This document shows positions 1 to 6,762 of a DNA stretch of 10,399 nt, one piece after another. The stretch's first letter is position 1. The number at the start of each line of letters is the position of its first letter. The notes below the pieces were generated by a model that had not been told where the DNA came from, ran no database searches, and worked only from the letters and a program-made list of their open reading frames with translations. The DNA is taken from positions 1 to 10,399 of the forward strand of contig JACFNM010000127.1 of the NCBI GenBank assembly GCA_019454915.1, in the 5' to 3' direction. Made by a program: the position numbers and the translations under genes. The DNA is from Chitinophagaceae bacterium (GTDB lineage Bacteria > Bacteroidota > Bacteroidia > Chitinophagales > Chitinophagaceae).

Positions 1-500
1 TTGGCTAAATGATCAATGATGAATTTTTGTCCGGGGAATCTCTTCACAAATTCATGTGCATACTTTAAATGTTCCGGATAAATAAGGATATCGTAAGTAA
101 AAGAATAATCCTGCAACAATGTAATCCCTCTGCAAAAATCTTCCCTTAGCAAAAAATCGTCCTCTTTTTCTGCCTGTACAATATGCCGGAATCCCTTCAA
201 TAATTTAAATGTGGAAAAATAATCAAGCCGGTCTTTAATCTGTTCCGACCTGAAATCCACCCAACCGACTACTCCCTTAATGATATCGTACTGCTCTGCC
301 AAACCCAGCAAATACCGGGTCTCATCTTCAGTCTGATCAGCCTGTACCGCTACACAACCTTCAATTCCGTTTTTCAGCATGAGGGGTTGAACATCTGAAG
401 GCAGGTAATCCTGTCGTAAAATAGCCATATCATCGTTGATCCAGGAAGGATCCACTACCTTATCAAATTCCCAAAAATGCTGATGACTGTCAATTCTCAT
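1..500 (-). CDS. COG3618-type amidohydrolase, fuconolactonase-like (N-terminal part; cut by left edge)
   Basis: I translated this frame by hand: it opens with ATG at 500-498 and stays open for 166 codons to the window edge, so the C-terminal third or so of a roughly 270-280 aa protein is missing. Residues 1-10 read MRIDSHQHFW, with the HxH pair (H6, H8) that binds metal in the amidohydrolase superfamily. Further family-like blocks are KGVVGWVDFRS (75-85), LKGFRH (101-106) and FIIDHLA (160-166), where H164 matches the barrel histidine in the usual 'DHxxKP' block. Characterised relatives hydrolyse sugar lactones (L-fuconolactone, L-rhamnonolactone) or aromatic lactones. No signal peptide is seen, so it should be cytoplasmic. 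It starts 30 bases after the permease gene, preceded by a weak purine run (AGAG) in an AT-rich spacer, and is presumably cotranscribed. A fuconolactone-type substrate fits the fucosidase and permease next door but is inferred from context. Family call strong; substrate uncertain. Confidence 0.85.
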   Translation of the reverse strand, partial: MRIDSHQHFWEFDKVVDPSWINDDMAILRQDYLPSDVQPLMLKNGIEGCVAVQADQTEDETRYLLGLAEQYDIIKGVVGWVDFRSEQIKDRLDYFSTFKLLKGFRHIVQAEKEDDFLLREDFCRGITLLQDYSFTYDILIYPEHLKYAHEFVKRFPGQKFIIDHLA

Positions 501-530
501 AATCTCTGTAATTAAATATAAAATAGTTGA

Positions 531-1772
531 TTAACGTGCAGCTACGGGAACTGCCGTGCCTTTCGTTCTTATTTTGTTTCCGGAAAGAGCATAGTACAAA
601 ATAAAAAGATAGGAGGGCAGGCAAACCAGATAGGCCTTCTGATAAGACCAAACATCTGCCATATGCCCAAACCACAACGGTAAAATAGCTCCACCGATAA
701 TACCCATCACCAATAAAGATGAGCCTCTCTTGGTAAATTTTCCAAGATCGGCCAACGCAAGTGGGAAAATGGCCGGCCATAGTAAAGAATTAGCTAATCC
801 TAATATGGTAACCAGATAGATTGAAACTTTTACCGGTACCAGCACTATCGCAAACGTAGTGAGTATGCCCAGGATGGCACATAAAGTAAGTGCCGTACTC
901 TGACTGACTGCTTTAGGAATAAATTTCACGCCCAGTAAATACCCCAGCACCATCCCTCCGGAACTGAGCCACACATAGTTTTCCGGAGACGGCAGATCCA
1001 ATATTTTTGCATAATCATTGATGGATCCCAGCGCGATAATCTCCACGCCCACATCAAAAAAAATAGCCAGAACGCCCAACAACAAATGAGGAAACTGGAG
1101 TATACTGGTCTTTGAATTGGCGTATTCAGAAATCATGGAATGCTCATCGCCCGCTTCATTTTCATCTTCCCCTGCGGCCTTCAGTTCGGGGAGGGGTGAA
1201 AAATAAGACAGTATGCCTAAGACCACCATGATACCGGTAATGATATAAAAGGGATAGATTACGTCATTCAATCTCACATTGGCCAGATCCATGAATATCG
1301 CCAAGATCAGCGAAGCGCCGGCAAAAGCCACTTTATCACAAATACCCATGATGGCGATACGGCTGGCGGCACTCTCATGAGGCCCTAAGATGGTAACATA
1401 AGAATTGATTGCGCCCGTGAGGAGCGTTTGTCCCATCCCGAGGATAAACAAGGCGATTAGAAATAAAATAAAACTCACGATATGGGCCGCGTATCCTACT
1501 ACAAAAAAGCCGGCGGCAATCATCATAAACGCTGCCGTTATCCCGCCTTTATAACCTATTCGTTTGATGATGGTACCGGAAGGCACGCCAAAAATCACAT
1601 AGGCAGAAAAAGTAGCCGTCATGATTAAATAAGACATGCGGGTGGAGATATCGAATGCTTCTTTAATAAAGGGAACAAAAAAAGCGTTGATACCTATGGA
1701 GAATCCCAGTATCACATACATTCCACCAATAATAAAAAGCGGAACTATCAGGGTCTTTTTGTTATCGTTCAT
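531..1772 (-). CDS. FucP-family (FHS) major facilitator sugar permease
   Basis: A 413-aa polytopic inner-membrane protein, close to the usual 410-440 aa of fucose/glucose/galactose:H+ symporters. Hydrophobic stretches give about 12 helices: roughly 8-30, 44-66, 78-98, 100-120, 145-162, 175-195, 228-250, 265-287, 293-312, 317-340, 350-370 and 378-397. A charged acidic loop (196-226) sits between the two six-helix halves. Family signatures include GVPSGTIIKRIGYKGG (62-77), NSYVTILGP (123-131), the helix-7 VGVE block (241-244) and GSSLLVMGIIGGAILP (350-365). By-eye, gap-free alignment to E. coli FucP (offset 16) puts A30 at the position of D46 and T119 at E135, so the known acidic coupling residues are absent; G27, G143 and D146 replace N43, Q159 and N162. 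Fucose is therefore not a safe substrate call. A GAGG motif three bases before the ATG is the only clear Shine-Dalgarno-like site in the cluster. The gene lies 44 bases after the creatininase gene and 30 before the amidohydrolase gene. Confidence 0.9.
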   Translation of the reverse strand: MNDNKKTLIVPLFIIGGMYVILGFSIGINAFFVPFIKEAFDISTRMSYLIMTATFSAYVIFGVPSGTIIKRIGYKGGITAAFMMIAAGFFVVGYAAHIVSFILFLIALFILGMGQTLLTGAINSYVTILGPHESAASRIAIMGICDKVAFAGASLILAIFMDLANVRLNDVIYPFYIITGIMVVLGILSYFSPLPELKAAGEDENEAGDEHSMISEYANSKTSILQFPHLLLGVLAIFFDVGVEIIALGSINDYAKILDLPSPENYVWLSSGGMVLGYLLGVKFIPKAVSQSTALTLCAILGILTTFAIVLVPVKVSIYLVTILGLANSLLWPAIFPLALADLGKFTKRGSSLLVMGIIGGAILPLWFGHMADVWSYQKAYLVCLPSYLFILYYALSGNKIRTKGTAVPVAAR

Positions 1773-1775
1773 ATT

Positions 1776-1779
1776 CCTC
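1776..1779 (-). promoter_or_regulatory. Shine-Dalgarno-like site before the permease gene
   Basis: On the minus strand the bases before the permease ATG read CCGAGGAAT, so a GAGG core sits three bases from the start codon. The other visible starts in this cluster have only A-rich or weak purine leaders, as is usual in Bacteroidota. The spacing is shorter than the common 5-8 bases, so its contribution to translation is uncertain. Confidence 0.35.
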
Positions 1780-1816
1780 GGATTTGAAACTTTTTGACTG
1801 AAGTCTGTATTAATAT

Positions 1817-2557
1817 TTATGAAATCAAATGCTTTTTCATATCTGCGAGGATAATGGATTTCGCTTTGTTACCATAATCCAGAGAAGCGATCTTCGCCGT
1901 TTGTGTGTACCATTTATCTTCGGTGAAGCGATTCATATCTACGCCTTCAGGGCAGAAAGCCATCATCAGCGAAGTCTCCTGTTGTCCGGCATGATCAATA
2001 GGGAATTGTGATTGCGCTTCGGCGCTCATGAAGGGATGAATACGAATCCAGTTGAAAGGGTTTGCTCCCGCAGCATGATTTGCGTAATAATCCGCTGAAG
2101 CCTTATCTCCCCACCAGCCTTCTCCTCTTTCTTTTTCCAGAAAATCAAATATCTCCTGGCGCGCGGCCAGTTTAAAACTCAAATCGGTTGGCATACCCTC
2201 CGCAAAATTTTCACATTGATGATGAATGAACACATGAATATTCCGGAAACCAATTCTTAACAAATTATAGAAAAGTTGTCTGGCAAATGGCTGTAATATC
2301 TTCGTATCTACGTGTACGGAACCATTACGCTCCGGTGGCTCCACCGCGTAGCTGCTGGCACCATAATAGAAAGGCGGCAGGATCACCATTGGCAATTCCT
2401 TTTCCAATATATCCAATGCCCGGATAACCAGCAGTGTATCAACACCCGGCGTCATATGCTCGCCATGATATTCAAGTACCCCCAGCGCCATTACTGCCGG
2501 TATATTTTTATCAATCGCCTCCCGAATCTGGTCGGGGAACATCATTTCATATCTCAT
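1817..2557 (-). CDS. Creatininase-superfamily metal-dependent hydrolase
   Basis: A 246-aa cytoplasmic protein of normal length for creatininase-like hydrolases, which use two divalent metals to open amide, lactam or related ring bonds. The first metal block is GVLEYHGEHMTPGVD (26-40), giving E29, H31 and D40 with the same spacing as E34/H36/D45 of Pseudomonas creatininase. The C-terminal signature is HAGQQETS (189-196), matching the family HAGxxETS block. The middle block normally reads NGHxxN-like (NGHYEN in creatininase); here it is HHQCEN (112-117), so Q114 replaces the expected metal-binding His while E116 is kept. A Trp/Tyr-rich stretch (148-185) before the HAG motif looks like a specificity insertion. 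Creatinine breakdown is unlikely in this setting. As I recall, a family member (IolN type) hydrolyses a diketo-inositol ring in inositol breakdown, so a keto-sugar or lactone substrate is plausible here, but that is inference. The leader is A-rich with no strong Shine-Dalgarno; spacing is 40 bases to the upstream gene. Confidence 0.88.
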   Translation of the reverse strand: MRYEMMFPDQIREAIDKNIPAVMALGVLEYHGEHMTPGVDTLLVIRALDILEKELPMVILPPFYYGASSYAVEPPERNGSVHVDTKILQPFARQLFYNLLRIGFRNIHVFIHHQCENFAEGMPTDLSFKLAARQEIFDFLEKERGEGWWGDKASADYYANHAAGANPFNWIRIHPFMSAEAQSQFPIDHAGQQETSLMMAFCPEGVDMNRFTEDKWYTQTAKIASLDYGNKAKSIILADMKKHLIS

Positions 2558-2597
2558 GATTACATTTTTTCAGTTTTTCAATCTAAGCATTTCAGCG

Positions 2598-5567
2598 CTA
2601 TTTCTCCGTGATGAGTAACCAGCCCAGGTCATTGGGATTATTGGCGCCCAGTTCTAACCTTGGAGTAACGGGTTTTAAATCACACCAGCCTGCCCATTTC
2701 CCATCATTCGTTGTTAACCGAATATCTATCCGGATTCTTTCTTTGTCTCTGTCCGCTCCCAAATCTTCCCAAAGAACTTTTGCGACGGCAAAAGATTCAT
2801 TACCGCTTTTTACTACACTAAATATTTTCTTCGTAGCGGAATTAGGCGGATCATAATTCAACTGTTTAACCGGCCATAACCGGCGTGGCTGCAAACGGAT
2901 AGTCACGCCGCTTAGCCCGGAAACATTACCGCTCTTTCCTTTTACCTCCTTCACCAATACGTATATTCCTTCTTTATCATAACAGGCCGCCCATCGAAAT
3001 GAGTACGGACTGTTTCCAAAGTTAAATGATTGCCAGGTCAAACCTTTTGGCAATCTCATCTTTGAATTAGCATCTTTCATCTCCAGATTATAGCCGGGAA
3101 CCATTGGGGCTGTCAGTCCGGTTAGATTCATTCCCGTATATTCAGGAAATAGTAATTGACCATCCTGAATCACCCTTTCTACAAGGGGAAAATCATACTG
3201 AAGCAGCATTCTCAACTGTTTCATGCGCCATCTTATTTTTGCGGGATAATATTTATATCCTTCTGCCTCGGGATGGTAACCCAAGCGGCTATCCCTGCTG
3301 CATAACAACAACAGCTCTTCATCGAGCGCCAACTCCTGGTAAACAATTGCTTTCATTTGTTTCAGGATATCAAGCCGTGCGGTTCCGTTCATCCTCAGCA
3401 TCTTTTCCCGCAAAAAATAGAATTGTAAAATATGATACCCGCTTTTCAATTGTATCCCCAATGCCTTCGCAACGCCAATATCTAATATCCGTTCCGGCTC
3501 ATGGCTATAGCGCGATTCCAATTCATTTAAAATAGCCACGCCCCTGTCCCATTCTTCACTCATTTTTCTACTAAGGTTAAGTACTTCCTCCAGGGTCAAT
3601 AGTTCGGCAAAGGAATCCCCTATCCGGTCACCGCTTGGCGGCCAGGGTTGCCGTGTCGCTGCGGAACCTAATAACCACGTAGGTGATAGCGGCGCATCAA
3701 GTGGTTTCAAAAGCAGCGGCCACACAGGACCGTCGTGCATAGGTCCGTAATATTGAAACCGGTTCGTAAGCGGATAATGCGAGTAACCCTCTTCAAAATA
3801 TTTCCATGCTTCTATTACTTTGGGAACATCCTCCTTCTTCCAATAGATGGCAGCCAGTTGCTGCAGAAATTCATTTTCGGTTCGGGACGAATCAAACGAT
3901 AATAAATCTACCGCTTTTACCATCAACCCGGGTGCATTACCAAAATACCAGCTCAGCATCGTATGCTGCACATTTTCTATTCTCATGGCCTCAAATTTCT
4001 TATACAATGCAGACGGAACCGGGACATAGGGAACTGTGGTCACTTCGTGAGAAGTAGCCGTCTGGATTTTCGCGGAAAGTTGAGTACCATGTTCTTTGGC
4101 TACATCTGCAATACGCTCATATCTCGGGCTCGGCCCTGCAGGGATCAGCCAATAATCTCCCCCAATCAATTTCTTATCAAACGTCATTCGCTCTACTCCC
4201 GAAGTAAAATTGAACTGAAGAATGACACCTTTCGGGGTATGTGCAGGTATATCATACACCCATGCCGCAAGGGTATCAACAGAAATGGAAGATTGGGATT
4301 GTGGTTGTGGCATATATAACCAGCTAATCAACTCGGCTTCGGGCGCAGATTCATGAATACCCTTTTCCATTGCCGATAACGAACGATAGAGAATTTCCCA
4401 GGGCGCGATTTTTGAACAACGCGGACACACTATCTTCCCTTGTCCGGTAGCGGCAAGTGAGCTCAGGCAGGTAGTATAGCGCTCTCCATGAGAGATATTA
4501 ATCAGTCCGCCCAACTCAGGAATTTCACTAAATATTTTCCTGGTTGCTTCGTATAAATATTGTCTGCCCGGCTCCGAGCTGGCACATAAATTCCGGAGGT
4601 TCATATCTCCAATGATATCCTCTTCACGATATTTTTGGAATATCGGATTATCCTTACTTAGCCTGACCGATGGCTCTATCGTAAACAGATAGGTTTTAAT
4701 GCCGTAATTCAGGCATTTCTCTACGACCCTCCTCAGTTTGGCAAAGCGCTTTTCTCCATCTACTCCTTCATAAGGAGTGACGGAAGTAGATACCAGATCG
4801 CCGAACCCTACCATCTCGCCTTTATTATTATTGCCACTCAAACTCAACCACAAACCATTTACGCCCTGATGAGCCAGCCTGTTCAGATATTCCTCCGGAT
4901 AATAATCTTCGTCATTCATCAATTCATCAATGACCATGGGCTCGTTGGATTTACCTGCCAGATTGGTCGGCCTTTTCGTGGGACTGAAATAACCGCGGAT
5001 GATTCGCCTTTTAATAACCGGTTCATGGCTTGTATATCCGACGGGAAGAATGGCCCCTCTACGTTTCAACATCTCATCCTCAATAAAAAAGATTCCTCTT
5101 CTGATTCCATTTGCGCCGGAAGCTAAAATCCGACAGCTATTTTCTCTAACATCAATATGGAATGCCTCATCTTGCAGCCCCGCTACATACCCGGTTTCAA
5201 TAATATACCCTCCATTGCTTATTGCCACATCGCCCGCTTCAAGAAATTCTGCTAAATCCCGGTAAGCTGATTCGAGTCTCCTCTTTTCGTCTTTAAATCC
5301 TTTTCGAATGATCACTCCGTGGCTTAGATCTGCTTCGTGATCATTAGCAATAGGGCTCTTCCAGGGATGGCGTATCCATAACGGGCTCTTCAGATCCTCG
5401 ATGAAATATCTGGTTTCTTCAGGCGGTTGAGGCGGTACGGTTTTTGGATTCAGATAGTCACTTCGTTCTGATTTCGGTTCAGGTGATACTTCCTGACCCT
5501 GAACAAATGCCGTCAGGAATATCAGCAAGGCAAACGTTATTTGTATTTGAAATCGGCTTCTGCTCAT
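2598..5567 (-). CDS. Exported glycoside-hydrolase-like protein with C-terminal CBM9-like domain; paralogue of the 792-aa protein
   Basis: A 989-aa protein with a Sec signal peptide (basic MSRSR, hydrophobic 8-22, likely cleavage near VQG/QE at 24), then a proline-rich linker (41-50). Domains inferred by eye: an N-terminal alpha/beta domain of the type that precedes GH20/GH67-like barrels (about 60-175, with SGANGIRRGIFFIEDEML at 150-167); a TIM-barrel-like region (about 185-560); a helical region (about 560-800) carrying SRDSRLGY (757-764); and a beta-rich module (about 840-989) resembling CBM9-like domains, with FRWAACYDKEGIYVLV (857-872). It shares its barrel end and RDSRLG block with the 792-aa protein upstream: SAKIQT...VPYVPVPS here against YSKVDT...IPYLPCPY there. 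However, the three candidate active-site glutamates of that protein align with H360, L417 and N453. It also has C367, C381, C384 (CPRC) beside H360, a possible structural metal site. It should be periplasmic or secreted. It may be a hydrolase with a different mechanism or a glycan-binding relative; the substrate is unknown. The start ATG follows an A-rich leader, 52 bases after the GH29 gene. Confidence 0.85.
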   Translation of the reverse strand: MSRSRFQIQITFALLIFLTAFVQGQEVSPEPKSERSDYLNPKTVPPQPPEETRYFIEDLKSPLWIRHPWKSPIANDHEADLSHGVIIRKGFKDEKRRLESAYRDLAEFLEAGDVAISNGGYIIETGYVAGLQDEAFHIDVRENSCRILASGANGIRRGIFFIEDEMLKRRGAILPVGYTSHEPVIKRRIIRGYFSPTKRPTNLAGKSNEPMVIDELMNDEDYYPEEYLNRLAHQGVNGLWLSLSGNNNKGEMVGFGDLVSTSVTPYEGVDGEKRFAKLRRVVEKCLNYGIKTYLFTIEPSVRLSKDNPIFQKYREEDIIGDMNLRNLCASSEPGRQYLYEATRKIFSEIPELGGLINISHGERYTTCLSSLAATGQGKIVCPRCSKIAPWEILYRSLSAMEKGIHESAPEAELISWLYMPQPQSQSSISVDTLAAWVYDIPAHTPKGVILQFNFTSGVERMTFDKKLIGGDYWLIPAGPSPRYERIADVAKEHGTQLSAKIQTATSHEVTTVPYVPVPSALYKKFEAMRIENVQHTMLSWYFGNAPGLMVKAVDLLSFDSSRTENEFLQQLAAIYWKKEDVPKVIEAWKYFEEGYSHYPLTNRFQYYGPMHDGPVWPLLLKPLDAPLSPTWLLGSAATRQPWPPSGDRIGDSFAELLTLEEVLNLSRKMSEEWDRGVAILNELESRYSHEPERILDIGVAKALGIQLKSGYHILQFYFLREKMLRMNGTARLDILKQMKAIVYQELALDEELLLLCSRDSRLGYHPEAEGYKYYPAKIRWRMKQLRMLLQYDFPLVERVIQDGQLLFPEYTGMNLTGLTAPMVPGYNLEMKDANSKMRLPKGLTWQSFNFGNSPYSFRWAACYDKEGIYVLVKEVKGKSGNVSGLSGVTIRLQPRRLWPVKQLNYDPPNSATKKIFSVVKSGNESFAVAKVLWEDLGADRDKERIRIDIRLTTNDGKWAGWCDLKPVTPRLELGANNPNDLGWLLITEK

Positions 5568-5619
5568 TTATTTCTTTTTACGGCGGGAATGTAAAACCAT
5601 AATCAGCGTTGCATTAATA

Positions 5620-6744
5620 CTATAGACGCAAGCGTCTTTTCATACCAGATAATGCCTCCACAAATACCCGAGGTATCATCCCGCTTTTATCAGGAGGTAC
5701 ATTCAATAATAGATTTGAATTTCTTTTCCTGATAGTCAGGTAGTCGTTGACTAGTTCTTCCGTTTTCCGCGGAATCTCTCCTTCGATATAAAACCAATTT
5801 TTACCTATTGGAACGCAAACTTCGCCCGGCATGTAGTATCGCTTATCATGAATTGTTCTCCATGGTTGATGTCCGGTTGGAGGTGGAAGCGTTGCTTTTA
5901 TCGGAACCAGGTCAGAAGGCCAGGCTGCAGCAACGTCAAAGTTCGACCCGTCCTCCATATAATTTGCCATCATGATAATGGCATCGGGCTGTAGCCCGGC
6001 CATGTAGTGATACAAATAAAACCGGTAACCCACACCGAGGATGGCGGGATTATCAATCCAGATGATATCTATAGGACCGTACTGAGTCAACAACTCTGTA
6101 AGCTGGTCTTTCATGAAATTCTGGTAAATAGAACTTGTATAGGGTGCAAGTGATTCATTTCCCCTGGGATATGAACCGGAAACAGGTGAAGGCTTTAAAT
6201 CCAGGAGCGTTTGGCTTCCAAATCTATGATGGGTATCGTAGCAATTATAATAGAGTCCGGATTTGATCTTATATTTCCTGCAGGCATCTACAAATTGCCG
6301 AACCACATCGGTAGTATCACGGCTGTTCTCAACAGTATAGTCGGTGCACTTACTCGGCCACAGGCAATGACCCGAACAGTGCTTTGCCGTTAACACCGCA
6401 TATTTCATTCCCGAATCCCTGGCTACCCGTATCCACTGGTCAACATCCAGTTTATCAGGCGCGTATTCTATAGGGCTGTCATAACCATAGGGAACTTCTT
6501 TTTCTACAAAAGTGCTTAGACCAAAGTGGATAAACAAACCATAGCCCCAACTCTCCCATTCCTTTAGTCGCTTAATATTCAACCGTTGCGAACCTTCTTC
6601 ATCAACTACTGCCTTCTTCCCTTCCCCAGCCGAGGCAACGGTCGTCAAAAAGGCTGAATTCGCCAATAAAGCTCCTGCTCCATAAACGGACGACTTAACA
6701 AAAGTTCGTCGCGATGTGCTATTATTTTTCTCCGGATTTTCCAT
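5620..6744 (-). CDS. GH29 alpha-L-fucosidase-like enzyme, compact, Tat-exported
   Basis: A 374-aa protein with a twin-arginine signal: SRRTFVK (11-17), a hydrophobic stretch (19-35) and likely cleavage after ASA (37-39). GH29 enzymes remove alpha-linked L-fucose with retention of configuration. Family blocks in order: WGYGLFIHFGLS (66-77), YAVLTAKHCSGHCLWPSKCT (115-134), the FVDACRKYKIKSGLYY strand (151-166), PIDIIWID (224-231) with D231 as the likely nucleophile, and the closing LLLNVPPDKSGMIP (345-358). The usual KHHDGF of well-studied members is KHCSGH here, so one sugar-contacting His is Cys. The acid/base is not obvious; E308 or E321 in PGEVCVPIGKNWFYIEGE (306-323) are candidates. It ends straight after the barrel with a basic tail (KRRLRL), lacking the C-terminal beta-sandwich of many relatives (usually about 450-500 aa). 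It lies 18 bases after the 792-aa gene, so cotranscription is very likely. The family call is firm; true fucosidase activity is likely but not certain given the substitutions. Confidence 0.88.
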   Translation of the reverse strand: MENPEKNNSTSRRTFVKSSVYGAGALLANSAFLTTVASAGEGKKAVVDEEGSQRLNIKRLKEWESWGYGLFIHFGLSTFVEKEVPYGYDSPIEYAPDKLDVDQWIRVARDSGMKYAVLTAKHCSGHCLWPSKCTDYTVENSRDTTDVVRQFVDACRKYKIKSGLYYNCYDTHHRFGSQTLLDLKPSPVSGSYPRGNESLAPYTSSIYQNFMKDQLTELLTQYGPIDIIWIDNPAILGVGYRFYLYHYMAGLQPDAIIMMANYMEDGSNFDVAAAWPSDLVPIKATLPPPTGHQPWRTIHDKRYYMPGEVCVPIGKNWFYIEGEIPRKTEELVNDYLTIRKRNSNLLLNVPPDKSGMIPRVFVEALSGMKRRLRL

Positions 6745-6762
6745 TTCACATTTACGATGAGG

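Noticed and set aside
490..780. A 96-codon minus-strand frame spanning the permease gene end and the spacer.
   Set aside because: Out of frame with both flanking genes, whose own frames carry clear family motifs.
3104..3535. A 143-codon open frame on the plus strand within the 989-aa gene.
   Set aside because: Low-complexity Ser/Pro/Arg-rich translation typical of an antisense shadow, with no support for a start site.
5624..5637. Perfect inverted repeat AGACGC-AA-GCGTCT followed by TTTT on the plus strand, a terminator-like pattern.
   Set aside because: It lies inside the last codons of the minus-strand GH29 gene, the T run is on the wrong side for that gene's transcript, and there is no plus-strand gene to end.
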